A program made the translations under genes and the position numbers. The notes under the pieces are model-generated. The model did no database searches, had not been told where the DNA came from, and saw only the letters and a program-made list of their open reading frames with translations. From Lepus europaeus (Eukaryota; Chordata; Mammalia; Lagomorpha; Leporidae), in NCBI RefSeq assembly GCF_033115175.1, contig NC_084845.1, positions 1,614,501 to 1,678,500 of the forward strand: 64,000 bases of DNA. Reading direction: 5' to 3'. Positions 31,813 to 42,704 of the stretch are shown here, one piece after another; the stretch's first letter is position 1, and every line of letters starts with the position of its first letter.

Positions 31813-31970
31813 ACACAGTCGTCCCTTGGTACCCTCACAGGGTTGGTTCCAGGACTCCCAGGATTCCCAAATCCGTGGGTGCTCAAATCCCTTATATAAA
31901 GTGGCATGGTGTTTTCTTACAACCTACACACAACCTCCTGTGCACGTTAAGCCATCTCTAGAGAACTAAT
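31813..31970 (+). mobile_element. MER2-like Tigger fossil, 5' part
   Basis: 'CACAGTCGTCCCTTGGTACCCTCACAGGGTTGGTTCCAGGACTCCCAGG', 'ATCCGTGGGTGCTCAAATCCCTTATATAAAGTGGCATGGTG' match the MER2 5' end in order. Confidence 0.75.
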
Positions 31971-32224
31971 GAAAACTCACACAATGCAAGGTGAGGTGGC
32001 AGGGCAGGCACCTGGGATTCCAGTTGGAGGTCTTTCTGTGCAGACCCAGAATCCAGAGGAGGGAGCAGTGAAGGGGGCAGAGACGCCCTGGGGGTAGGAC
32101 TTATGTTCACACCCATGTCCCCAGACACATCTGGAATCCAAGTCAACAGTCCCCAGTCGAATGCCCAAGAGGCCATGGGAGGGAAGATGGGGGCTGGGCT
32201 CCTGCCATGAGACAATTTGGGATA

Positions 32225-32900
32225 TCTTTCATTTCTGTAAAGATGGAACCGGCATTTCTTAATCTAAGTGATTCTGCCACCATGACATCACCAGGATGGC
32301 TAAAAAATTAAGATCTCAGCAGCATCAAATGTTGGTGGGGATGTGGCACACTGGAGTGTGTCAGGGAAGAGTAAAATGGGACAAACATTTTGGAACAAGC
32401 CTGCCATTTTCTTAAAATGAGTGATCCTTTCGGTCTGGCCACAACGTCCTCAGGGTGCAGAGGCAACACCTGTGAAAGAAGGCGTCTCACCGTGAGCCTG
32501 ACACTGGTGGATTGGGAATCCACAGGGACTGGTGGGGAGTGTGGCGAAGGGGGACTGTGTTTTGCTGAAGTGGGTGGGGCAACCAGGTACCACCCAATGG
32601 CTTCCATACATGAAACCAAACCCAGGGTCACCAGATCTGATTTTCCAAGAGAAACTGGAAATGCACTGTTCACAGACTTCAATGCCACTTCCACTTTTGT
32701 ACTTTAAAGTGGACATGTAAACTGGCAAACCATCATGGTGGACAATTTTGCAACACCAAGGCAAAATTCAGATGCCTGCATCCTTGTACTCAGTAACTCC
32801 ACCTCTGGGACTACATTGTGTGGATGTATTCCTGCATGTGTGAAATAGCACGTATGCATGGTAATTCGCTGCAGCGTCACATGTTACGACAGAGGACTGG
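32225..32900 (+). repeat. L1M ORF2-3' fossil in two pieces
   Basis: 32270-32410 ('ATGACATCACCAGGATGGCTAAAAAATTAAGA', 'TGTTGGTGGGGATGTGGCAC', 'TAAAATGGGACAAACATTTTGGAAC') and 32740-32900 ('CAGTAACTCCACCTCTGGGACTACA') match consecutive parts of an L1M in sense orientation. 32411-32739 between them is of uncertain origin. Confidence 0.6.
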
Positions 32901-33059
32901 ACACCTCAGAATGCATGAGGACAGGTGACGTGAGTGTGGGACGTTCTTTCAATGGGATGTTCTAAGTGTAGAGGAAAAGTGCGTATGACACTGGTGCTGG
33001 TATGGAAGGACCTCCAAGAGTGAACTATTTAACTGAATGAGTGAGCACAGCTGACTAGG

Positions 33060-33205
33060 CATCGCTCAGGACTTTGCAGATATTAACTCATTTGATCCTC
33101 AGAACAACACCCATTTCAGAGCTGAGGAAGCTCAGGTACCAATGGGTTAAGTCAAGGTGTCCCTGAGCCCCACCTTTCAACAAGTGGAGAAGTGGGACTG
33201 CAGCT
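33060..33205 (+). repeat. MIR
   Basis: 'AACTCATTTGATCCTCAGAACAACACCCATTTCAGAGCTGAGGAAGCTCAGG' is the MIR core in sense orientation. Confidence 0.75.
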
Positions 33206-33427
33206 TAGATGGACGGGTGCCGCAGGCTTCTAACTGCACAGCTGTGCTGGTTTTCCATTGGGTTGCAGGAAAACAGGGCAACATTTACTACTGTGTCAAA
33301 AAGGTTGGCAGGGGTGGTGACTGACAATGTGATGCGCTTAGAACTACTCATCAAGGATTGTGTGACAGATGTGGCTTCCAGGAAGGCTACTAGGTGGCTT
33401 GAGATAAGAGGAGAAGGTGAATTTTCT
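33206..33427. other. Unassigned sequence
   Basis: No recognisable repeat or gene. Confidence 0.35.
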
Positions 33428-34099
33428 TTTAAGATTTGTTTATTTGACGAACAATTTGGAACATGCTCAATCGGACTGGCCGCAAATGGTGGAGTTAGAA
33501 ATGTGCCAGGGGATTCCAACACAATCCCATCAAGATGGCATGTACCAATGCCATCGCACTAGTCCAAGTGATCAATTTCAGCTCACAATTGATAGTTCTG
33601 ATAGGTCTAAGAGTCAAAGAGATCACACAAACAAGACAAGTATCTGCTAATACTAACTGATAGAATCAAAAAGGGAGAGAAAGATCCAACATGGGAAATG
33701 GGATACACAGCAGACTCATAGGATGGCAGATGTCCTAAACAACACTCCGGCCTCAGAATCAGCCCTCAAGGCATTCAGATCTGGCTGAAGAGCCCATGAG
33801 AGTATAGCAGGCATGGAAAGCCAAGATATCATGGAAAAAAAAAAGACCTAAATGAATGATCTCTGGGAGTGAGATCCCAGTGGAAAGAACGGGGCCATCA
33901 AAGAAGGAGGTACCCTTCTCCGAAGGGAGGAGAGAACTTCCACTTTGACTATGACCCTATCGGAATAAGATCGAAGTCAGCGAACTCTAAAGGCTTCCAT
34001 AGCCCTGGCAACTCATGACTAGAGCCTAGGGAGATTACTGACGCCATGAACAGGAGTGTCAAATTGTTAAATCAGCAACAGGAGTCACTGTGTACTTAC

Positions 34100-34500
34100 A
34101 CCCCATGTGGGATCTGTCCCTAATGTGTCGTCTAAAGCGAAGTGATGCTATAACTAGTACTGAAACAGTATTTTTATACTTTGCGTTTCTGTGAGGGCAC
34201 AAACTGATGAGGTCTTTACTAATTATATACTGAATTGATCTTCTGTATATAAAGAGAATTGGAAATGAAAAAAAAAAAACAACCTGGTGTTAAAATGGAA
34301 ATGGCATAGAAAATTAATTTGAAAAAAAAATTATGTAGGATCTCTGTCTTTAATGTGCTGTACATTGCTATTTAATGCTATAATTAGTAATCCAATGGTA
34401 GTTTTTTCACTTTGTGTTGCTATATGGGCAAAATGTTGAAATCTTTACCTAATATATACTAAACTGATCTTCTGTATACAAAGAGAATTGAAAATGAATC
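34100..34500 (+). repeat. Diverged tandem duplication inside the L1 3' UTR
   Basis: Two units of about 165 bp (34108-34272 and 34337-34500) share the order 'GGATCTGTC..TAATGTG', 'ATGCTATAA.TAGTA', 'CTTTGYGTT.CT.T..GGGCA', 'AAC TGATCTTCTGTATA.AAAGAGAATTG'. They are separated by an A-rich spacer. Confidence 0.7.
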
Positions 34501-34515
34501 TTTACATGAATGGAA

Positions 34516-34577
34516 GGGGAAAGGGAGCGGGAAGGGGGAGGATTGCGGGCGGGAGGGAAGTTATGGGAGGGGGGAAG
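34516..34577 (+). other. G-rich polypurine tract, quadruplex-prone
   Basis: Runs of 3-6 G separated by 1-7 bases (for example GGGGAAAGGGAGCGGGAAGGGGG) on the L1 sense strand. Mammalian L1 3' UTRs commonly carry such a tract. Confidence 0.7.
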
Positions 34578-34838
34578 CCATTGTAACCCATGGGCTATAC
34601 TTTGGAAATTTATATTCATTAAATAAAAGTAAAAAAAAAAGATTTGTTTATTTGAAAGGCAAAGTTACACACACACATACACAAAGAGAGACACACACAG
34701 AGAGAGACAGAAAAAGAGACAAAGAGATAGAGAGATATCTTCCATCTGCTGGTTAACTCCCCAAATAGCTGCAACAGCCAGGGCTGGGTTAGGCCAAAGC
34801 CAGGAGCCAGGAGCTTCATCCGGGCCTTGAATGTAGAT

Positions 34839-34953
34839 GTAGGTCCCCTGCACCTGCGTGGGAGACCCAGAGGAAACTCCTGGCTCCTGGCTTTGGATCG
34901 GCGTAGCTCTGGCCATTACAGCCATCTAGGGAGTGAACCAGTGGATGGAAGAC

Positions 34954-34997
<44 letters not shown>

Positions 34998-35022
34998 CTT
35001 TCAAATAAATAAATCTTAAAAA
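34839..35022 (+). repeat. CSINE, 5' truncated, with target-site duplication
   Basis: Starts inside the body ('GTAGGTCCCCTGCACCTGCGTGGG') and runs to a (CT)n tract (34959-34993) and AAATAAATAAATC tail. Flanked by GAATGTAGAT at 34829-34838 and 35023-35032. Confidence 0.85.
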
Positions 35023-35199
35023 GAATGTAGATTCAGAGGCCCAAGCAGTTGGGCCATCTTTGGTTGCTTTTTCAGGCACATTAACAGGGAACTGGATTGG
35101 AAGTGGAGCAGCCAGGACTTGACCTGGCTGGAGTTCATATGGGATGCCAGAAGCATGGGTAGTGCCTAACCCACTGTGCCACAATGCTGGCCACAAGTT

Positions 35200-35612
35200 G
35201 AATTTTCTTTTCTTTCTTCTCTCCCCTCCCCTCTCCTCCCCATTTACTCCTTCCCTCTCCTCTCTCCCCTCCTTCCCTTCCTTCCTTCTTTCCTTTTTAT
35301 TTATTTGAAAGTCAGAGTCACAGAGAGAGGGAGGGAGAGAGAAAGCGAGCGAGAGAGAAAATCTTCCATCTGCTGGTTCACTCCCAAAATGGCCACAATG
35401 GCCTGGGCTCGGCCAGGCAGGAGCCAGGAACTTCTTCTGGGTCTCCCACATGGGTGCAGGGGCCAAGGCCTTGAGCCATCTTCTGCTGCTTTCCCAGATG
35501 CATTAGCAGGGAGCTGGATCGGAAGTGGAGCAGTCGGGACTTGAACCAGTGCCATAAGGGATGCCGGCGCTGCAGACTGCAGCTTAACCCGCTGTGCCAC
35601 AGAGCCAGCTCT
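35200..35612 (-). repeat. CSINE preceded by a pyrimidine-rich tract
   Basis: 35205-35295 is nearly pure C/T on the plus strand (CCTT/CTTCC repeats), then a full-length minus-strand CSINE (35296-35612; head ends 'TGTGCCACAGAGCCAGC'). Confidence 0.8.
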
Positions 35613-36590
35613 GAGCTGAATTTTCACACACAATTTTCCATAGAATTATTATGTTCACAGAATTACAGTGACATCATAGAATGTAATTTCCACTCTGTGA
35701 TTACATTGCCACTTAAGAATGAAGGAAGCTGAATTCCGACAAGACGGGCTGTGCTCCTTTGTCTTCTCAGAGCTCCGGGCCCATCCCTCACACTGTGAGT
35801 ATATTGTGTTTTTGTGGGGCCGCCTGAGCAGCAGTCACTGCTGTGACCCCTGGAACAATGCCGGCAGCTTAAAGCAGACAGAATCCACGTCTCAGAATTG
35901 TGCACGTTACCCATCTTTACCGAGTGGGATGAGGAACTGGTGGAATGACTGAACGGCTTGGAGAACAACGAGTTCTGTCCCTCATCCTTGCTGGAGGCTG
36001 AGGGTTTCTGGCCGAAGCTGCAGAGACCCCCACAGACCCAACTCTCCCCTTCTGCAAAGCCCCTTTCTGAAGGTGCATTTTAACTGCATGAAGACCAGCG
36101 AGCACTGCTCACAGGGGTCCCCGCCCCCCCGCCCCCAGCAGCCTTGCTCGTGGCCCCTCAAGAGCCTTCTTCTGGCGATACTGTTGCTATGGGAACCGCA
36201 GCCAGCCAGCCCGGAGAGACTGCGGAATGAGTCTTCTGTGCACAGGACTTGGACCCTGAGAACGTGCGGATCCGAAACCCCAGCCTGGACCCATCGCGGC
36301 CCCTTCCCCTGCCCTGTGGAGGCCTTCGGATCCTCCCCTGTTCCAGCCCCTCTTCCAAGGTGGGGAAGGCCTGTGTGCCTGGGCGTGGAGGCTGCTCCCC
36401 CCTGACTGGTCACTACCCAGGTTTTTCAAGGGGCCCCAAAGCCCCTGCACCCTACTGCAGAAGCACCTTGGAGGAAATGCTCCCCAGACATGCAGAGCAC
36501 TTGGGCTACTCTCTAGAGAAAAATGTTTCTAGAACCTTCCACATGTGGCCTGCCATTGTTTTCTCCAAATAACTTGTCCTTGCCTGAATG
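35613..36590. other. Unassigned, partly GC-rich sequence
   Basis: 36110-36420 is GC-rich with scattered CpGs and contains a near-perfect X box (GTTGCTATGGGAAC, 36183-36196). No repeat was recognised. Overlapping open frames up to 143 codons carry no domain. Confidence 0.35.
36183..36196 (+). promoter_or_regulatory. Candidate RFX X box
   Basis: GTTGCTATGGGAAC is close to the palindromic RFX consensus GTTGCCATGGCAAC and lies in GC-rich, non-repeat DNA. X boxes mark ciliary and MHC-II genes; here it is only a motif. Confidence 0.35.
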
Positions 36591-36599
36591 TTTAATTTT

Positions 36600-36860
36600 G
36601 GAAGTCATTTACTTTTTCATTGGAGATATTTAGAGAGACAGAAAGCTCTCATTCTTGGGTCCCTGCCAGAAGGCCCGCAGTTTGGCCCTGGGCCCACTGA
36701 AGCTGGGGACAGGGACACAATCAGGCTTGGATGTGGATGTCAGAGGCGGGTGGAGGCAGCCCCACGCCCTGCCGGGGTCTGCATTAGCAGGAAGCTGAGG
36801 CAGGCAGGGCTGCGACTGGAGCCCAGGCAACCCCCTGTGCCATGTGGCTGTCTCAACCAT
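36600..36860 (-). repeat. Possible old CSINE
   Basis: 'GCATTAGCAGGAAGCTGAGGCAGGCAGGGCTGCGACTGGAGCCCAGGCA' resembles the body of an old minus-strand CSINE; the tail and head are not clear. Confidence 0.4.
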
Positions 36861-36949
36861 AGACCGAAAGCCCACACCTGGAATCTTACCATTCAGTTCC
36901 CCGTGTGTGGTCCCCCCACTCCGCTCAGGGTAAGTGAACTTCTGTGAAC

Positions 36950-37036
36950 AGGGCAATGTCTGTCCCAGGCTCTGCTTTACCCCCTTCCACCACGCCTGGC
37001 ACAGACCAGGTGCTCTGAGCGAACGAGTGAACCCGT
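36950..37036 (+). repeat. L2-like fragment
   Basis: 'CCACGCCTGGCACAGACCAGGTGCTCTGAGCGAACGAGTG' resembles the L2 3' end. Confidence 0.5.
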
Positions 37037-37139
37037 GACTTCCTGCTATACCTCAGTCCCACAGGAACTGGCCGGCATGGGGCAGATTTCCTGGACTTCT
37101 GGCCTCCGGGGGAGACATACGTTCTAATCTTGGTTCCAT

Positions 37140-37320
37140 GCCCTCTTCGCCGACCCCCAGTGGTGCTGGGGGTGCCCTCTTATCTCCCCCACATATGAAG
37201 GCGGCTGGGCCACTGATCAGCTGTGAGCCTCAGGGTCGGTCCTTTTACTTCTCTGTGCCTCAGTTTCCTTACCTGCAAAATGGCCATGCTGCTGCTGCCG
37301 TCCCTCTGTGAGGTCTGAAA
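37140..37320 (-). repeat. MIR
   Basis: Antisense MIR core 'TCTGTGCCTCAGTTTCCTTACCTGCAAAATGG' at 37252-37283. Confidence 0.7.
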
Positions 37321-37599
37321 GGGAAACGCAGGCAGGTGCACGCAGCACCGTGTGCATTTTTCAGTTCATCTCAGCAGGGAGTGCCCAGACACGTGGCAGC
37401 GTCTGGAGACAGTCTGGTCATTGTGACTGGGGGGCTGCTGTCATCCATGCTGCGCCACCTCCCGGACTGCTATGGCCTGACCCAGTGTGCACGTGTTGCA
37501 AACTTAATCGGCAGTGCAGCTGAGGGAGGGCTGGTGACTGGGCCGTCATGCTCTTGTGTTGGTTCATGCTCTTGCATTGGTTAGCACAGGAGTGAAGAG

Positions 37600-37648
<49 letters not shown>

Positions 37649-37667
37649 CACACACACACACACACAC
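37600..37667. repeat. Compound (CT)n(CA)n microsatellite
   Basis: A (CT)n run of about 40 bp followed by (CA)n, likely polymorphic. Confidence 0.9.
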
Positions 37668-38170
37668 GGTCTCGCCTTTCCAAAGTGATGGTGCTGCAAG
37701 GCCCTTGCCAGAGCTGCCCCTTGGCCATGGACATGCAGCCTGCAGAGTGAAAGCAGTCAGTGTGCTTGCTGTAACTGACCAGGTCTCAGGGACTCCATCA
37801 GGGCAGCAGCAAACAGACGGAGGCAGCAGCTCACCCTGCAGAGACGTCCAGCCCCTTTGAAGATCCTGGCGTACACACATAGGTGAGGGGTCTTCGTTCA
37901 TGGGAAACGTGGTCTTGTATCACGAAAATAATGTGCATGGATTCAAAAATCTTTGGCACCAAAATAAACTTACCTTTTAATCCTATTTTCCACAATTTTT
38001 TGAAGCATCTTCCCACATTTATAATAGCCTAGAGCAGGGAGAAATAAAGCAGCATAACATGAGATGTATTCATTATTTAAAATTTTCTAGTATCTATATC
38101 AAGAAAGTCAGAAACAGCTAAAATTAATTTTAGGCTTTGTCTTACTTATCTCAACACATTCATGAGGTCT
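37668..38170. other. Unassigned sequence
   Basis: No recognisable repeat or gene. Confidence 0.35.
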
Positions 38171-38171
38171 T

Positions 38172-38300
38172 GTGGCCAGTGTAAAGCAGGCGGCCAGGGT
38201 GTATCTGGTGGTTCCGAGACCCAGTGTACAGCAGGCAGCTGGGGTGTCTCTGGGTGGTTCCGAGACCTAGTGTACAGCAGGTGGCCGGGGTGTCTCCCAG
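38172..38300 (+). repeat. Short minisatellite, about 45-bp unit
   Basis: Some 2.6 copies of a unit containing 'GTGTACAGCAGGYRGCYGGGGTGTCTC' and 'GGTGGTTCCGAGACC' (anchors at 38181, 38225, 38272). Confidence 0.75.
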
Positions 38301-39000
38301 CGTGTGCTCTGCCCTCAAGCACATCTTGTTCTCCCCTCTCCCCAGCTGCAGTTCAGGCTCCGTGCAGCACGGGGGTGTGTGTGTGTGGGGGGGAGGCTTG
38401 TGGCTGCCCAGCTGGAACTTCAGGGCTAGGCAGTCATCATGTCGTGGACCAAACGGCCAGGAGGGGGCGTCCAAAGATTTATTCTAAAATCTATGCACCT
38501 GTGAAGACATTTCCAGACAGATTGACAAAGAAAACAGCTATGGCTTTAATACAGTCCTTTCTCCAAGAGGTAAGAAGTGATTCAGAGGTCTAACCTTGTC
38601 TGTGCCCTGTCTCCTCTCGTTGGGGAGATGCAAACAGAAGAGGACAGAGATTGCCAATCTGGATGGCTTCGGTGCAAACTTCTGTCCCCACTATCCATGC
38701 TCATCTACCCTACTGACCACAGCCGCACTCAGCATCTCTCCCTGGATCCCTACATGGTCTCAGGTCCAGCTCAGGGCCCACCGGAAGCCAGAGCTATCGT
38801 GCTTGGGCCTACGCCCAACCAAGCCCCTCAGTGGCCTGACATTTCCGGGGGATGCCCCACAGCGCTCGGGCTGAAATCCAACCTGCTGTCCATGGCTTAA
38901 AATACAACCTTGCCCTTACCAAACCCTTCAACCGCCTGTTACCACTACGCGGCCCACCTCCTGGGTACCCTGCTAGTGCAGAACCAGTTGGGTTGCCCCA
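38301..39000. other. Unassigned sequence with CTCF-like motif
   Basis: CCAGGAGGGGGCGTC at about 38457-38471 resembles the CTCF core. A strong splice-donor-like CAAGAGGTAAGAAGT lies at about 38564-38578 at the end of an open frame on the plus strand, but no protein family is recognised. Confidence 0.3.
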
Positions 39001-39215
39001 AAACTCCTGGTTGAAGTCCTGACACCCAGTCCCTCAGACTATGACTACGTGGAGACGTGCTATTTGCAAAGGTGCTGAAGATTAAAGGGCACTGGGCTGG
39101 GCCCTAACCTTGTCTAACTGCTGTTCTCAGAGGAAGAGGCGAAGAGGACACAGATGCACACAGAGGGGCGACCACATGGAGACACGGGGAGGTGCCACTT
39201 GCAAGCCTGGCAGAG
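39000..39215 (+). repeat. MaLR (MLT1-like) LTR fossil
   Basis: 'CCCAAAACTCCTGGTTGAAGTCCTGACACCCAGTCCCTCAGACTATGACTACGTGGAGAC' and 'AGAGGGGCGACCACATGGAGACACGGGGAGG..CACTTGCAAGCC' follow the MLT1 order. Confidence 0.7.
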
Positions 39216-39640
39216 TCTCCAGGAGAAAGCGACCAGCTGGCCAGCCAGATGTGAGACAGTGGGGGAAACTGCGTGGTTCCCGCTGCCCAGGCTGCTGCAG
39301 CGGGCGAGCACCCGGCTCAGAGCCCTTGCGTTTCCTGCGCACACTCAGCTCTGTTTTTCACATCTGCTCCCATGCTCCTCTGGGTCTACCTTCTGACTTG
39401 TTCTGCAAGGTCTGGCCCCCACCATGGACAAAGCAGCAGCAAGTGCGTGCTGAGTATGTCATGAGGATTCTCTCCTCTGATCTGTACCTCTCTCTGAGGT
39501 TGCTGCTGTCAGATGCCTTTGTTCCAGATGGGCGCGTGGGGACATGGAGAGCTAAAAACTTCCTATTTCAGGTGCTATGGCCAGGATGTCCACCGACAGG
39601 ACAGAACTGAGAAAGCAGTACTGATGTTTGCCCTGTAGTG
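39216..39640. other. Unassigned sequence
   Basis: No recognisable repeat or gene; the 166-codon frame 39110-39610 begins in the LTR fossil and has no domain. Confidence 0.35.
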
Positions 39641-39644
39641 AACA

Positions 39645-39810
39645 CCCTACTTCCAGCCAAGTCCTGATGTCAGGCATTCCGCTGTATCCACTGATTTGCC
39701 CCCAGTGGCTAGTTTTATGACCCCGAATTTACAGAGGAGGAAATCCAGGCCCAGAGAGGTTACGTCACTCGCCCCAGGGCACACAGCTACTGTTTGTGGA
39801 GCTGGGGTAA
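39645..39810 (+). repeat. MIR
   Basis: 'TTTACAGAGGAGGAAATCCAGGCCCAGAGAGGTTACGTCACTCGCCCCAGGGCACACAGCTA' is a well-preserved MIR core. Confidence 0.8.
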
Positions 39811-39889
39811 CGCCCAGGAACCCAGCCCCAGAACACTCCCTCCCTCCCTCTCTTGGTCCCCTTCTCTCTGTGTGTATAGGATGGCTTGA

Positions 39890-40000
39890 TCACTTTCAGG
39901 CCTCTCAGGTCCTACCTCACGGCCTTTGCACTTGCTCTTCCCTCAACTTGGAGGGAACAGAAATTTCTTCAGAGGAGCACATCTGTTCTCTCACTTCCTT
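39890..40000 (+). repeat. L2 fragment
   Basis: 'CTCACGGCCTTTGCACTTGCTCTTCCCTCAACTTGGAGGGAACAGAAATTTCTTC' is an L2 3'-region signature. Confidence 0.55.
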
Positions 40001-40218
40001 CCCATTCTACATATGTCTGTCTGTCTATAATAATCTATCTCTACCATCCTCTAGAAATATACATACATGTATATTCACATGAATATGTACCAATATCTAT
40101 ATATGTATTACAGATACAGAAATACCTCTACCTGTCTACCTACACACACACATAAACGCATGCATAAAATGAAACAAGGGGGATGAACTGGGAGCAGAAG
40201 GCGGCTGTGTTGGCAAGG

Positions 40219-40402
40219 ATAGGGATTCCCAGGCTCAGCATCATTTTTGTCCTGTGCACTGCAGTATGTTCAGCAGCATCCTGGCCTCTGCCCCCCCAAA
40301 TCCCAGTGGTCTCCTCGCCCCAGGTCATGATGACAAGGAGTATCTCCAGATACTGCCAGCCGTCTCCTGGGGACAGAGTCTGCCCTTATGGGAACCACTG
40401 CA
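40219..40402 (-). mobile_element. MER20-like hAT-Charlie fossil
   Basis: Antisense landmarks: 'CAGGCTCAGCATCATTTTTGTCCTGTGCACTGCAG', 'AGCAGCATCCTGGCCTCTGCC', 'GGGAACCACTG' at the end. Confidence 0.6.
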
Positions 40403-41957
40403 GTAGCCTCATGGGCACTGACTGTTTCTGAGGATAACCTAAGGATGTTGCTGGACTTTGGGGCCAGGCAGAGTCGGCAGTGAACAGGACGTGGGTGGGA
40501 TGAGGAAGGGTACAACCCCAGGAGGGAGCCTCTACGCTCAGCCTGATTTCTGTGCAAACACAAAGCTGCTGTTAGTTTCCTGCAAGAAACCCACCAATGG
40601 TTTCTGGTCTCACCCAGAGCAAAGCATCTCTGCACGGGGGCCTGGGTGCCTCCCATGGTCCCCCACTCTCACTGTGGCTCTTCCTCTTGGTTCCATCTGT
40701 ATCAGCCTTCAACTGTACTCCCTGAACCTACTCTTGTATGTTCCCGTCCCTGGGCAGAGCAAATGCCTTCCGAAGGCATCGTCTTGTATTCTCACTGATC
40801 ATTTCTAAGCAGGAACATAGAATTGCCGTTAAGAACACCAGTTCCACTAAACAAAGAGGGAGTCTGCTTAAACAATGTCAAGCACAGACACTAAGTTTAG
40901 TATGGAGGGCGGAACCAGGCAGAGATGGTACAGGGCATCGCTGCAACCACCTCACTCTGCAAGCCCAGGTCAGCTTCCTGGAACGCAGGGCTGACCAGAA
41001 GCCACTCCTGCTTCGAATGCTCTTCTCCTGAGGAGGATGATTGTTCTCAGTGGTTACCGGCAATGTGTGCTCCAGCTCTTGGCTCCCTCTGTAGCTCCTG
41101 GCTCGTCACTCTCCCCCCCCCCCCAGCTCTGTAAATGCACCAAAGGTTCCCAGCCTCCATCCTTCCACACCTGTCCTTCCAAATGAGGCACTGGAGAAGT
41201 ATGAGACTCTGGAGCCAGCGAGTCTGATCGCTGCTTCCCTGGGAGCTTGCCCTGGGTTCTCCTGGTCTCAGCCTGGCGCTCTCCTCCTTGCAGGCAAAGA
41301 TGTATCTGAGGAGGGAATAAAGGAATGCCATCAAGTTCAAGGTGACTGTGGTATCACTGGCAGTGTCAGAGCTGAGCAACTGCAGGTTCACAGCGCATCA
41401 GGGGAGCCATGAGCTCCAGCACGATGAGAGTAACCTAGCAACGTGAAGTCACTTTTCTGAGGACACACAGTAGGCTGCACCCTGCAGACCTATGGAAGAT
41501 GCCACAGTGTGACTGAGCAAGGTCTGACGCATGGAGGCTTTAAAAAATTAGTGAATTAATTAAAAGTTGTGTGTGTGTGTGTGTGTACGCACAAAGGGAC
41601 ATGAGAGCTGATGAGTGGCTACTGTAATTTTCCAGGCAGAAGGCTGTGGCAGTTTGGGCCAGGGGTGGTGGGAGATGGGAAAAGAAAATGCACAGGAAAA
41701 GCAGGGTCAGGAGCGCAAGGAGACCCCTGCTGGTCTCCTACAGCACTTTCTGCTGAATGAAACAGCCCAGAGGGTCTGCGAGGAAGTTTTGTGTTGCTGC
41801 TGAAGCAAAGGAACGAATGGCTTTCCTGGATTTAGAATGGCGCGGTCAGTATTCTGGAGTTAGCCATGAAAATATCTGGAACACAGTTATCGGTCCACAA
41901 AGCATATCCTTAAATCTTAAATCCCGCCTCCCACTGGCTTTTCTCTAATTTTGTTTT
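40403..41957. other. 1.5 kb without recognised elements
   Basis: Mixed composition, a C run at about 41113-41124 and a (TG)n run at 41570-41586. Open frames up to 128 codons on both strands carry no known domain. I see no gene here. Confidence 0.35.
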
Positions 41958-42235
41958 TTAAAGGTTTATTTATGTATTCAAAAATCAGAGTTAGAGAGAG
42001 AGAGAGGTCTTCCAGGTGCTGGTTCACTCCCCAAATGGTTGCAACGGTTGGAGCTGGGCCAATCCAAAGCCAGGAGCCAGAAGCTTCTGGGTCTCCCACG
42101 TGGGTGCAGGGTTCCAAGGAGTTGGGTCATCCTCTACTGCTTTCCCAGGCCATAAGCAGAGAGCTGAATTGGAAGTGGAGCAGCCAGGAATTGAACCAGT
42201 GCCCATAAGGGGTGCTGGCACTGCAGGCACTGGCA
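41958..42235 (-). repeat. CSINE, head truncated
   Basis: Minus-strand copy; tail 'TTTTTAAAGGTTTATTTATGTATTC', body complete, head lost after 'GGTGCTGGCACTGCAGGCACTGGC'. Both flanks read TTTTCTCTAATTTT (41938-41951 and 42238-42251), a likely 14-bp target-site duplication. Confidence 0.85.
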
Positions 42236-42364
42236 CCTTTTCTCTAATTTTCAAGCAATGGTGTTTTTCCCAGTGTGTTGCTTTGTGCACTGTGTGCTCA
42301 GTACAGTAAGTGCCCAGTGAATCCCAGCTGTCTGTAGTCTCTGCTTCTCTCCCCCATTTTTCAC

Positions 42365-42640
42365 ATTTAACTTTGTTTCTAATTGACAAATAATAATTAT
42401 ATATATTGTGGGTTACAATGAGATATTTTGATGTATGTATACATTGTAGAAATATTAAAGTAAATCAGTAACCTCACACACCCATCGCTTTTGTGGTGAA
42501 ATATTTCAAATCTACTCTTTCAATGCATTATTGTTTTAGTCACCACTTAGTACACTATGTAACTGAGCATAAAGTTTTGTTAGAGGGGAGAAATAAGCTC
42601 CTGTAGTTATTTTATGATTATTACCTGTCATGATTTGATA
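42365..42640 (-). repeat. L1M 3' UTR fossil, antisense
   Basis: 'AATTGACAAATAATAATTATATATATTGTGGGTTACAATGAGATATTTTGATGTATGTATACATTGTAG' and 'ATTTCAAATCTACTCTTTCAA' match antisense L1MA/B 3' ends. Confidence 0.7.
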
Positions 42641-42704
42641 TTTGCTACATTTCTCATTGTGTGTCGCACATCGGATTTGTTGCACGTTTGTTTGTGGATC
42701 TGCG

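Larger units (their letters stand above)
33448..34638 (+). mobile_element. Rabbit-type L1 3' end, 5' truncated
   Basis: About 1.19 kb of LINE-1 3' UTR in sense orientation, ending in a G-rich polypurine tract (34516-34577), ATTAAATAAAAG and a poly(A) run. It is flanked by a perfect 17-bp duplication AAGATTTGTTTATTTGA (33431-33447, 34639-34655), so it came in by target-primed reverse transcription into the tail of a CSINE. No ORF2 coding part was recognised. The perfect duplication and A tail argue for relative youth. Confidence 0.8.
33428..35195 (-). repeat. CSINE split by an L1 and by another CSINE
   Basis: One minus-strand CSINE in three pieces: tail end 33428-33447, 34639-34838, and 35023-35195 (head 'CCACTGTGCCACAATGCTGGCC'). 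The gaps are an L1 3' end and a truncated plus-strand CSINE. Confidence 0.85.

Noticed and set aside
34816..35466. 216-codon minus-strand open frame
   Set aside because: It is made of CSINE sequence from two copies plus a pyrimidine tract; Ser/Leu and Arg/Glu runs come from (CT)n/(GA)n.
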